This document shows, in pieces, positions 1 to 7,191 of a stretch of DNA of 13,959 bases (positions within the stretch are counted from its first letter, which is position 1; every line of letters starts with the position of its first letter). The translations under genes and the position numbers were made by a program. Below the pieces are notes generated by a model, which did not search any database, was not told the DNA's origin, and worked only from the letters and a program-made list of their open reading frames with translations. The stretch spans positions 1 to 13,959 of the forward strand of contig DASZDK010000093.1 of assembly GCA_035942035.1 (NCBI GenBank). Reading direction: 5' to 3'. The DNA comes from JAHWJR01 sp035942035. Its GTDB lineage: Bacteria > Actinomycetota > Acidimicrobiia > Acidimicrobiales > CADCSY01.

Positions 1-67
1 TCCCGCCGGTGACAGGACCCGTCCGGCGGACGTGGGCGGGCAGGAGGTGTCGGGGCCCCGCCCACCC
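1..67. other. intergenic end downstream of cdsA
   Basis: Only 67 bases lie between the cdsA stop and the window edge. They contain a perfect 7-bp inverted repeat, CCGCCGG at 3-9 and CCGGCGG at 23-29, separated by 13 nt. No T-run follows on the minus strand, so this is at best a weak terminator candidate. The next gene in many actinobacteria is dxr, but no recognisable Dxr N-terminus (the GSTGSIG motif) can be read here. Confidence 0.3.
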
Positions 68-1609
68 TCAGAAGATCTCCAAGAGCCGGCAGAGGTAGTA
101 GGCGGCGGGCAGGACGAACAGCAGGGCGTCGAAGCGGTCGATGAGCCCCCCGTGGCCGGGCAGGACGCTGCCCATGTCCTTGAGCTCGAGGTCCCGCTTG
201 AGCATCGATTGGCACAGGTCACCGAGCGGCGCGGCCACCGCGACCACCAGCCCGAGCGCGACGGCCGTCCCCGGCTCCCACGGGTGGAGACCGATGACGC
301 CCAGCACCAGCCAGCTGACCACGACGGCGATCAGGCCGCCACCGGCCACCCCCTCGACGGTCTTGTTGGGGCTGATGTCGGGCGCCAGCAACCGCCGACC
401 GAAGCGCTGACCGACGAACAAGGCGCCGGCGTCGGCGGCGGCCACCGCCACCACCACGCCGATGAGCACGCCGATGCCGTTGGGGAAGGCGAGGATCAAA
501 GCGGCGAACGATCCGAGGAGACCAACGTAGGCCACCCCAAACACGGTGACGGAGAGGTTCATGGTCGGTGCCACCCGGGTGACGCCGACCAGGTACCAGA
601 GCAGCGTGAAGACCACGGTCAGGCCCAGGACCAGGGGCAGGGCGACCTCTCCCTTCCAGTAGGCGGCCGCCACCATCGACACACTGGCCACCAGGCCGAG
701 CAGGGTCGCCGGCTGGTAGCCGCCCCGTCGCAGGGAGTCGAACAGCTCGCCCGCGCACACGGCCACCACGGCGGTCACCAGCACCACCGCCGGCCCGGGG
801 CCGAGGGCAAACACGATCAGGGCGGCAGCAGTCAGCACCGCCGCCGTCAGGACCCGCTGACGGAGCTCACTCCCGCCTCCGTCGTCGGCCGCCATGCCCT
901 CGTCCCACTCGTCGGGCTCGGCCGGCATGCGGGTGGACCCGGACGGTGGCCGGTCGCGTAGGGCCTGGCCTGCCGGCACCGCGGCACCTGGCCTCTCCAC
1001 CCGGCGCGAGACCGGCGGCGGGGCGGCGACCTCGTCGTCGTACTCGTCGAAGGAGAAGAAGTCGTCCGGGCCCGGGCGGTCGGAGGTGTCGAGCGCACCG
1101 ACGCGGGTCTCGTCGTCGTGGAGCATGGACGTGTCGTCGTAGTCCGGCTTCTCCCAGTCACTGGACTGGTCGCGCCAGCGGGGCCCGGACGTGGCGAAGC
1201 TCGACCACGCCTCGAGGTCGTCACCGGTGTCGTCGTCGCCCTTGGCCTCCGGCACGATGACCGGCACCTCTCCGCTGGGCGGCTCGGTCCAGGGCTGCAT
1301 GGGCGGCGCCGGCGAGCCGCTCACTCGGGGTCGCGCCACCTCCGAGGCGTCGCCGCCGGCACTGAGCGGGAACCGCAACGCCGGACGGGCGTCCTCGGGA
1401 GGGGCCTCGGGCCGGTCGCCGTACTTTGGCGTCCCCATGCCCCGGCGAGGCGCCACGTCGCCCCTCTCCATGACCTCAGCCGCCTCGTCGTCCCCGATGA
1501 TGCGGACGCCCTCGGTGGGGTCTCCCCGCTGGCCGCCTGGTCGATCTCGGGCGGTGGGCATGGCGTCGGTGTCGTCGTCAGGGCGTTCCCGGAACGGGCG
1601 CTGGTCCAT
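68..1609 (-). CDS. cdsA: CDP-diacylglycerol synthase with long acidic N-terminal extension
   Basis: Phosphatidate cytidylyltransferase makes CDP-diacylglycerol from CTP and phosphatidic acid, the branch point of membrane phospholipid synthesis; it is an integral membrane enzyme. The 513-residue protein has a multi-pass hydrophobic C-terminal half from about residue 250. It contains SPNKTVEG at about 413-420 and the CdsA signature at about 468-494, seen as MLKRDLELKD followed by PGHGGLIDRFD. The first ~245 residues are acidic, Pro/Asp/Ser-rich and predicted disordered, far longer than in classical CdsA of about 270-300 residues. I chose ATG 1609 because GAGGAGG lies 4 nt upstream; a more upstream in-frame start (1660) lacks this support. 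It follows frr after 105 nt with no uppS between, the arrangement seen in other actinobacteria. The identity of the domain is secure; the role of the tail is unknown. Confidence 0.96.
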   Translation of the reverse strand: MDQRPFRERPDDDTDAMPTARDRPGGQRGDPTEGVRIIGDDEAAEVMERGDVAPRRGMGTPKYGDRPEAPPEDARPALRFPLSAGGDASEVARPRVSGSPAPPMQPWTEPPSGEVPVIVPEAKGDDDTGDDLEAWSSFATSGPRWRDQSSDWEKPDYDDTSMLHDDETRVGALDTSDRPGPDDFFSFDEYDDEVAAPPPVSRRVERPGAAVPAGQALRDRPPSGSTRMPAEPDEWDEGMAADDGGGSELRQRVLTAAVLTAAALIVFALGPGPAVVLVTAVVAVCAGELFDSLRRGGYQPATLLGLVASVSMVAAAYWKGEVALPLVLGLTVVFTLLWYLVGVTRVAPTMNLSVTVFGVAYVGLLGSFAALILAFPNGIGVLIGVVVAVAAADAGALFVGQRFGRRLLAPDISPNKTVEGVAGGGLIAVVVSWLVLGVIGLHPWEPGTAVALGLVVAVAAPLGDLCQSMLKRDLELKDMGSVLPGHGGLIDRFDALLFVLPAAYYLCRLLEIF

Positions 1610-1714
1610 CGGGCCTCCTCGGTTGGCGGGGTGGTGCGTCGTGAAGGAAGGTCCGGACACCCGCCGGCGCCCAGGACCGGGTGGTCTGGGCGAGGCGAGC
1701 GCGTCGGAGGTCCA

Positions 1715-2272
1715 TCACACCTCCAGCAGCTCGTGCTCTTTGTGTTCGAGCGCGGTGTCGATCTCGCCGACAAACCGGGCCGTGACCTTCTCGAGCTCCT
1801 TCTCGGCCCGCTCGAGGTCGTCGGCGGAGATGTCGCTCTCGCGCTCGAGCGCCTCGAGGTCGTGGCGAGCCGAGCGCCGCAGGTTGCGGATGGCCACCCG
1901 GCCCTCTTCGGCCATGTGCTTGACCACCCGGACCAGGTCCTTGCGACGCTCCGACGTCAACGGTGGGAAGCTCAGCCGCACGACGTGCCCGTCGTTTCCC
2001 GGGTTGATGCCGAGGTCGGAGTTCTGGATCGCCTTCTCGATGGCACCGAGCGCCCCGCGGTCGTAGGGCTGGATGACCAGGAGGCGCGCCTCGGGCACGC
2101 TGAAGCCAGCCAGCTGCTGGAGCGGGACCTCGCTGCCGTAGTAGTCGACGCTCAGCTTCTCGACCAGCGCGGGCGAGGCCCGACCGGTCCGGATGGAGCT
2201 GAACTCGGCCCGGGTGTGCTCCACCGCCTTGCCCATCTTGGCGGTCGTATCGGCGAGGATGTCCTCGATCAC
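1715..2272 (-). CDS. frr: ribosome recycling factor
   Basis: RRF works with EF-G to split the post-termination ribosome into subunits. The 185-residue product has the usual family length and matches from end to end: the N-terminal helix leads into SIRTGRASPALVE (26-38), the beta-domain has VPLQQLAGFSVPEARLLVIQP, then come LGINPGNDG and PPLTSERRKDL, and the C-terminus is a charged long helix. The start is GTG at 2272 and overlaps the pyrH stop by 4 nt (GTGA), so the two genes are probably translationally coupled. It belongs to the rpsB-tsf-pyrH-frr group. Nothing is odd in it. Confidence 0.98.
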   Translation of the reverse strand: MIEDILADTTAKMGKAVEHTRAEFSSIRTGRASPALVEKLSVDYYGSEVPLQQLAGFSVPEARLLVIQPYDRGALGAIEKAIQNSDLGINPGNDGHVVRLSFPPLTSERRKDLVRVVKHMAEEGRVAIRNLRRSARHDLEALERESDISADDLERAEKELEKVTARFVGEIDTALEHKEHELLEV

Positions 2273-3000
2273 CTCACCAGCGTACCGATCGGCTCGGACC
2301 CGACGAGGACACGTCGGATGTTGCCCTGCTCGAGCACGTCGAAGACGACGATCGGCAGCTTGTGATCCATGCAGAACGTGATCGACGTGGGGTCCATCAC
2401 CTTCAGCCCGCGGTTGAGCACGTCCATGTAGGTCAGCTCGGACAGCTTGGTGGCCTCGGGGTCGGTCCTCGGGTCGGCGGTGTAGATGCCGTCGATGCCG
2501 GAGTGGGTCCCCTTGAGGATGGCCTCGGCCTCGATCTCGGCCGCCCGAAGGGCCGCCGGGGTGTCGGTGGTGAAGAACGGGTTGCCCAACCCTCCGGCCA
2601 GGATCACCACCCGACCCCGCTCCAGGTGGCGGATGGCCTTGCGACGGATGTAGGGCTCGGCCACCTGCGCCATCTGGATGGCGCTCTGCACCCGGGTGGG
2701 CTGGTCGAGGCGCTCGAGGGCGTCCTGGAGGGCCAGGGCGTTGATGACGGTCGCCAGCATCCCCATGTAGTCGGACTGCGCCCGGTCCATGCCGGCCCCG
2801 GCGCCCGTCATCCCCCGCCAGATGTTGCCACCGCCCACCACGACGGCGACGTCGACGTCGAGGTTCCGCCGGGCATCGACGATCTCGGTGGCCAGCTGGC
2901 TCACCACATCGCCGTCGATGGAGTAGCCGCTGGCGTCGGAGAACGCTTGACCGGACAGCTTGAGCACGACCCGCTTCCAGCGGGCGGCACCGGAGGGCAT
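2269..3000 (-). CDS. pyrH: UMP kinase (uridylate kinase)
   Basis: PyrH phosphorylates UMP to UDP with ATP in pyrimidine nucleotide synthesis; it is a cytosolic hexamer of the amino-acid-kinase fold. The 243-residue protein shows VVLKLSGQAF (11-20) with the nucleotide-binding Lys14, the glycine loop VVGGGNIWRG (54-63), the MDRAQSDYMGMLAT block (71-84), AGGLGNPFFTTDT (135-147) for UMP binding, and DGIYTADPRTDP followed by MDPTS (202-206). Length is normal for the bacterial family. It begins 12 nt after tsf and overlaps frr by 4 nt. The ribosome-binding site is weak; translation may depend partly on coupling with tsf. Confidence 0.98.
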   Translation of the reverse strand: MPSGAARWKRVVLKLSGQAFSDASGYSIDGDVVSQLATEIVDARRNLDVDVAVVVGGGNIWRGMTGAGAGMDRAQSDYMGMLATVINALALQDALERLDQPTRVQSAIQMAQVAEPYIRRKAIRHLERGRVVILAGGLGNPFFTTDTPAALRAAEIEAEAILKGTHSGIDGIYTADPRTDPEATKLSELTYMDVLNRGLKVMDPTSITFCMDHKLPIVVFDVLEQGNIRRVLVGSEPIGTLVR

Positions 3001-3012
3001 CGAGTCGAGAAC

Positions 3013-3816
3013 CTACCCGCCGATCTCGACCTGGGCGAAGCGCACGACGCGAGCGCCGCCCAGAGCCTGGCCCACCGACTGCTTCTCGTCCTTGACGAAG
3101 GGCTGGTCGAGCAGCGCCCCACCGGGCACGCTCTTGAAGAAGCCGGTCATGCGGCCGTCGACGATCTTGGGCAGGGCCTGTTCGGGCTTGCCCTCGTTGC
3201 GGGAGAGGTTCTCCAGCTCCTGGCGCTTGGCCGCCACCACCTCGGGATCGAACTCGTCGCGGCTGAGGTGGGCAGGACGGGCGAAGGCGATGTGGATGGC
3301 CACGTCGTGGGCCAACTGCTGGTCGCCCCCGGCGAGCACCACGATGACCGCGTTCTTGCCCCGGTCGTTCTGGATGTGGAGGTACGTGTCGAGCACGTCG
3401 CCCTCGGCGGCTTCCACGCGGACGACCCGGCCCACCTCGAGGTTCTCCTTGAGCGCCACCTTGAGGTCGTCGACGCGATCGCTCAGCTCGGCGACCGCCT
3501 GCTCACCCCGCTCGGCGACGGCGGCGGCGAGCTCGTCGGCCAGGGCGGTGAACTCTGACGACTTGGCGACGAAGTCGGTCTCGCACCGGAGCTCGACGAT
3601 GGCCGCGGCCTGATCGTGGACGCCCAGGGCCACGGCGCCTTCGGCGTTCTCGCGCCCGGCTCGCTTCTCCTGGGCCGCCAGGCCCTGCTCCCGCAGCCAG
3701 CGGGCGGCTGCCTCGGAATCGCCGCCGTTGGCGTCGAGCGCCTTCTTGGCGTCCATCATGCCGGCGCCGGTCACGTCTCGGAGCCGCTTGACGTCCTGTG
3801 CGGTGAAGGTGGGCAT
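3013..3816 (-). CDS. tsf: translation elongation factor Ts
   Basis: EF-Ts is the guanine-nucleotide exchange factor that recycles EF-Tu. The 267-residue protein carries both family signatures: LRDVTGAGMMDAKKAL (12-27) in the UBA-like N-domain and ELRCETDFVA (75-84), which includes the TDFV segment that contacts EF-Tu. The dimerisation-domain region is present and the C-terminus ends in a typical short basic/hydrophobic strand. ATG 3816 lies 2 nt after the rpsB stop, and its AGGAG ribosome-binding site overlaps that stop codon, so the pair is tightly coupled as in most bacteria. No anomalies were seen. Confidence 0.98.
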   Translation of the reverse strand: MPTFTAQDVKRLRDVTGAGMMDAKKALDANGGDSEAAARWLREQGLAAQEKRAGRENAEGAVALGVHDQAAAIVELRCETDFVAKSSEFTALADELAAAVAERGEQAVAELSDRVDDLKVALKENLEVGRVVRVEAAEGDVLDTYLHIQNDRGKNAVIVVLAGGDQQLAHDVAIHIAFARPAHLSRDEFDPEVVAAKRQELENLSRNEGKPEQALPKIVDGRMTGFFKSVPGGALLDQPFVKDEKQSVGQALGGARVVRFAQVEIGG

Positions 3817-3818
3817 GT

Positions 3819-5078
3819 CTACTCCTGGCCCGGGCGCGGCTCGCCGGCAGCGCTCTCGTCGCTGACGACCGGATCGGCCGTCATGACGCCGTCCGGCTCG
3901 GAACTGGCCGGTGGCGCCAGGTCGTCGCTGGTGCCGCCGGCGTTGGCCGGGGCCGCCTCCGGCCCGGACTCGCGGCCGGTGTGGACCTCACCGTTGCCGC
4001 CGTGGGAGCCGACCGGCGAGTGCGCCGCCGACCCGGGCTGGGTGTGCGGGAACTCCGAGGCCACGGCGACGTCGTCGTCGCGCGTGGGGATGGCGCCGGG
4101 CGTCGGCTCCACGGAATCGGACGGCGGTGCCTGGACGTGCGGCTCGGGCACGCCTCCCGGCTCCTGGCCCATCTGCGGAGCTGCCTGCTGGGGCACCACC
4201 GCCTCGGTCTGCTCGCCCGAGCCTTCGGCCGCCGCCGGAGCTGCGGCCGCGGCCGGAGCCCCGGCCGCCATGCGCGCCTCGCGCTCGTCGCGCTGGCGGG
4301 CGGCGGCAGAACGAGCAGCAGCCTGCTGCCGGGCCCGCTCGGCCTCCTGTTCGGCGGTGGGTGGCACGGGGCGGGCAGCCCCCCTCCGCTCGGCGATGTA
4401 GCGCCCTTCCTTGACCGCGTCACCAATGACCCGGCACATGAGGGTGCCGGACCGGATGGCGTCGTCGTTGCCAGGGATCACGTAGTCGATCACGTCGGGG
4501 TCGCAGTTGGTGTCGACCACGGCGACGACAGGGACACGGAGCTTGTTGGCCTCGGTGACGCCGATGTGCTCCTTCTTGGTGTCGATCACGAACACGGCGT
4601 CGGGCAGCTTGGCCATGTCGCGGATGCCGCTCAGGTTGCGCTCGAGCTTCTCGAGCTCGCGGCTCTTTTGCAGGGCCTCCTTCTTGGGCATGGCTTCGAA
4701 GTCGCCTACGGCCCGCATGTGCTGGAGCTCCTGCATCTTCTTCACCCGTCCGCTGATGGTGGTGAAGTTGGTGAGCATCCCGCCCAGCCAGCGCTCGTTG
4801 ATGTAGGGCATGCCGCATTCGCCGGCGGTGCGGGCGATGGCGTCCTGCGCCTGCTTCTTGGTGCCGACGAACAGCACCGTGCCGCCGTTGGCCACCAGGT
4901 CGCGCACGAAGCTGTAGGCGGTCGCGATCCGCCCCAGCGTCTGCTGGAGGTCGATGATGTAGATCCCGTTGCGCTCCCCATAGATGAAGCGCTTCATCTT
5001 GGGGTTCCAGCGCCGGGTCTGGTGCCCGAAGTGGACACCCGCCTCCAGCAGCTGCTTCATGGTCACGACCGGTGCCAT
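3819..5078 (-). CDS. rpsB: 30S ribosomal protein S2 with long disordered C-terminal tail
   Basis: S2 is a small-subunit protein that helps recruit S1 and the mRNA leader region. Residues 1 to about 233 are a standard S2: TMKQLLEAGVHFGHQTRRWN near the N-terminus, then MKRFIYGERNGIYIIDLQ, INERWLGGMLTNF, and VVDTNCDPD followed by DYVIPGNDDA. After RYIAERRGA about 186 further residues follow: first an Arg/Ala/Glu-rich stretch likely to be helical, then an Ala/Pro/Gly/Ser/Glu-rich disordered part, giving 419 residues in all, well above the usual 230-300. ATG 5078 was chosen because GGAAGGAG lies 4 nt upstream. It heads the rpsB-tsf group. The reading frame stays open with no frameshift sign, so the tail looks genuinely encoded. 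Confidence 0.96.
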   Translation of the reverse strand: MAPVVTMKQLLEAGVHFGHQTRRWNPKMKRFIYGERNGIYIIDLQQTLGRIATAYSFVRDLVANGGTVLFVGTKKQAQDAIARTAGECGMPYINERWLGGMLTNFTTISGRVKKMQELQHMRAVGDFEAMPKKEALQKSRELEKLERNLSGIRDMAKLPDAVFVIDTKKEHIGVTEANKLRVPVVAVVDTNCDPDVIDYVIPGNDDAIRSGTLMCRVIGDAVKEGRYIAERRGAARPVPPTAEQEAERARQQAAARSAAARQRDEREARMAAGAPAAAAAPAAAEGSGEQTEAVVPQQAAPQMGQEPGGVPEPHVQAPPSDSVEPTPGAIPTRDDDVAVASEFPHTQPGSAAHSPVGSHGGNGEVHTGRESGPEAAPANAGGTSDDLAPPASSEPDGVMTADPVVSDESAAGEPRPGQE

Positions 5079-5111
5079 ACGGCTCCTTCCCAACGGTTAC
5101 GAGCTCGGACG

Positions 5112-5140
5112 CCCGCGCTCCGGGAAGGAGCGACCGCGGG
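5112..5140 (-). promoter_or_regulatory. hairpin in the rpsB leader
   Basis: On the transcribed minus strand the leader of rpsB can fold into a stem of CGCTCC (5132-5127) and GGAGCG (5121-5116) with a 5-nt loop, extended by an outer CCCG/CGGG pairing (5140-5137 with 5115-5112) across a small bulge. It lies about 35 nt upstream of the rpsB start codon. In enterobacteria S2 represses its own operon through a structured leader; whether this hairpin does so here is inference only. Confidence 0.35.
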
Positions 5141-5173
5141 TGGACGCCCGAGTGACGGACTGAGCGGGCCGTC

Positions 5174-5179
5174 AGTGTA
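5174..5179 (-). promoter_or_regulatory. possible -10 element for the rpsB operon
   Basis: The minus strand reads TACACT here, about 95 nt before the rpsB start codon, matching the TAnnnT pattern of a sigma-A -10 hexamer. No convincing -35 hexamer is found 16-19 nt upstream, where the DNA is a GC palindrome. It would give a leader of about 90 nt containing the hairpin at 5112-5140. Confidence 0.35.
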
Positions 5180-5192
5180 CCCGAGCCCGGCT

Positions 5193-5208
5193 GCGGGGCC
5201 GGCCCCGC
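5193..5208. terminator. perfect GC palindrome after the LytM/hydrolase gene
   Basis: GCGGGGCC directly followed by GGCCCCGC forms a perfect 16-bp palindrome 9 nt beyond the stop of the upstream minus-strand gene. As RNA it would form a strong short hairpin, but there is no T-run after it. It could be a transcription-termination stem for the preceding gene, or just GC-rich sequence. Confidence 0.3.
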
Positions 5209-5216
5209 GCCGGCGA

Positions 5217-7025
5217 TCAGCGGCCGGCGGCGGCGGCGGGCCCGACCGGCCCGGGGGTGCGCACCGGCACGGACGGCCCCGGCACGGCGCGATCGGCCCA
5301 CATGGCGCCGACACCGACAGCGAGGCCCATGCCGTCCTCGACCATGCCGATGCCCGCCGCCAGCGCCAAGTCGTCGGTCAGCTGCCGGCAGGTCGGCCCC
5401 CGGCCGCCCAGGGCCAGCTGCAACTCACGAAGGGTCATCTCGGAGCTGGGCAGGTCGCCGTGGGCCGAGGGCCCACCGAGGGGGACGAGCACGTTGGTCG
5501 CCCCCTCCAGGGAACTGTTGAGGGCGGCGACGGTGAGATCGCCGCTCGCCGCCACTGACGTCACCCGCGTGCCTTCGGGCAGCGGCCGGTTGCGGAGCTC
5601 GGTGACCAGGGCCGAGGTCTCCGCCAGCTGACTGGCGGCGTCGGACCAACCGTCGATCCGCCCGTCACTGGCCCAGTCGGTGACCGCCTGGGCCAGCGTC
5701 CCACTGGTGGTGGTGCCGAGGAGGGCGTTGGCCGTGGCCACGTCGGCGCCGTGGTGAGGGGACCCCAGGGTGATGAGGTTGGCCACCGGGTTCGGGCCAG
5801 CGGCGGGCCCGGCCTCGCCGGGCCCGAGCGCCAGGCGGGCCACCACGCCGCCCTGGGAGTGAGCGATGACGTCGACCGGCACCCCGGGATGCCGGTCGGC
5901 GACGGCGTCGAGCAAGACTCGCAGGCGCCGGCTCGACACCCGGAGGTCACCGGTGGAGTCCTCCGGGTGGTAGTCGCTGACGGGAACGCCGGCCACGGCG
6001 CCCACGCCTTGTGTCCGCCCGCCGGCGTAGGAGAACTGGGCCACGTCGGCGTCGGCGTAGCCGAGAGCAGCGGTGTCGACACCGGCGACGCCGGCTCTGC
6101 CCGACGACGAGCCGAAACCACCGACGAGCACGGCGATGCGCCGACCGGGCATCGGCGGCGGGGGCGGCTGGGACGCAGGGGTGCAGGCCGCCTGAGCCTC
6201 CCGGAACCGCGACGCCCGGGACCACAGCTCGCCGGCGTGGACCAGAAACGCGGGACCGAACGGGAGTTGCTCGGCATAGGCGCTGAGGACGACCAGCTGC
6301 TTCCACCGCGACCGCAGCTCCGCCTCGAGGACCTCCCAGGACTCAGCGGCGCTGTCACGGGCCCAGCGCATGGCCTGGCCGGCGGTGCCGGCGCCGGCAC
6401 GTACGCCCTTCCAGGCGAGGGCGACCAGGTCCGCCAGCCAGCGTCGCTCCTGGGCCTCGCTCGCGGGGTGGCGCGCCTCCACCGGGATGAGGTGGACCTC
6501 GACGGGCGCTCCGGCCAGAAGCAGGCTCGGGTCGAGGTAGCGGTCACCGGCCCGCGCCCCGAAGTGGAGGACCGGCCCCGCCGTCCCCACGACCTGTCCC
6601 CGGCCCACCTGCTCGCCCCGCCGGACACCGGCGCTGGCGAGGAACGAGTAGCTGGTGCGGATGCCGTCGCGGTGCAGCACCACGACGTGGATGCCGGTGC
6701 CCACCAGGCCGGCAAAGGTGACCTCGCCGTCGGCGGCGGCCCGAACCTGCTGACCCGGGGTGGTGGCGTAGTCGAGCCCCCGGTTGCCGGCGCCGTAGGG
6801 GGTGGCCGGGGGTCGGTAGCCGTCGACGACGGGAGCCTCCACCGGGGCGGCGTAGGGGGCGGCGGGTTCGGCGAGGGCCGCCGGCACCAGCGACAGGACC
6901 AGGCAACCGACCACCAGGGCGACGACGAGCGGGTGAGCCGACCAGGCACAGGAACGGGTGAGTGGCCAGGCCGACCCGGCGGGTGCGGGCGCGCCGGGGG
7001 CGGCGGCCGGCGGGAACGTAGGCAT
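5217..7025 (-). CDS. exported fusion: degenerate LytM (M23) domain plus lipase-like alpha/beta hydrolase
   Basis: The 602-residue protein has a hydrophobic signal or anchor at about 32-53, an M23/LytM-like domain at about 75-172, a helical linker to about 285 ending in a poly-proline run, and an alpha/beta hydrolase at about 294-545. The hydrolase shows AHSQGG with nucleophile Ser390, LITLGSPHHG at 417-426 as in lipases, and candidate Asp496 and His522 to complete the triad. In the LytM part the first zinc-ligand motif HxxxD is NRGLD (Asn81, Asp85), the usual YxHL reads YSFL, and the terminal HxH reads VLH (His154), so metal catalysis is probably lost, as in EnvC/NlpD-type regulators. ATG 7025 has an AGGGGGAA ribosome-binding site. 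Actinobacteria often carry an M23 gene between whiG and rpsB; the hydrolase fusion is the unusual part. Substrate unknown; a cell-surface ester or lipid is a guess. Confidence 0.85.
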   Translation of the reverse strand: MPTFPPAAAPGAPAPAGSAWPLTRSCAWSAHPLVVALVVGCLVLSLVPAALAEPAAPYAAPVEAPVVDGYRPPATPYGAGNRGLDYATTPGQQVRAAADGEVTFAGLVGTGIHVVVLHRDGIRTSYSFLASAGVRRGEQVGRGQVVGTAGPVLHFGARAGDRYLDPSLLLAGAPVEVHLIPVEARHPASEAQERRWLADLVALAWKGVRAGAGTAGQAMRWARDSAAESWEVLEAELRSRWKQLVVLSAYAEQLPFGPAFLVHAGELWSRASRFREAQAACTPASQPPPPPMPGRRIAVLVGGFGSSSGRAGVAGVDTAALGYADADVAQFSYAGGRTQGVGAVAGVPVSDYHPEDSTGDLRVSSRRLRVLLDAVADRHPGVPVDVIAHSQGGVVARLALGPGEAGPAAGPNPVANLITLGSPHHGADVATANALLGTTTSGTLAQAVTDWASDGRIDGWSDAASQLAETSALVTELRNRPLPEGTRVTSVAASGDLTVAALNSSLEGATNVLVPLGGPSAHGDLPSSEMTLRELQLALGGRGPTCRQLTDDLALAAGIGMVEDGMGLAVGVGAMWADRAVPGPSVPVRTPGPVGPAAAAGR

Positions 7026-7191
7026 CGACTTCCCCCTGGACGGGTGGCGGCACAGGGGGAAGCACCGGGAGGGGCAGTGGCGGTCCGCCGGCGAGCGGAG
7101 GCCGAAGCCGTGGGGCTCACGCTACCTCTGCGGGCGGGACGGGGGAAGGGCTCGTTCGCCGTTCCGACGTCGGGCTGGACGAGCGGTGTTG
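7026..7191 (-). other. gap between whiG-like gene and LytM/hydrolase gene
   Basis: This 166-nt gap holds the ribosome-binding site of the downstream gene. It also has a weak promoter candidate on the minus strand, TAGCGT at 7124-7119 with only a poor -35 (TTCCCC at 7147-7142). I looked for a c-di-AMP (ydaO-type) riboswitch, since such elements precede some actinobacterial wall hydrolase genes, and for a WhiG-type promoter, and saw neither. A small TTCG-loop hairpin is the only other structure. Confidence 0.25.

Noticed and set aside
3981..5558. Long plus-strand open frames opposite rpsB, and similar ones opposite cdsA, pyrH, xerC and dprA
   Set aside because: They are antisense shadows with His/Gly/Arg-rich composition and no family motifs; the minus-strand genes there are unmistakable.
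7026..7191. c-di-AMP riboswitch before the LytM/hydrolase gene
   Set aside because: The conserved blocks of the ydaO-type motif could not be found in the gap.
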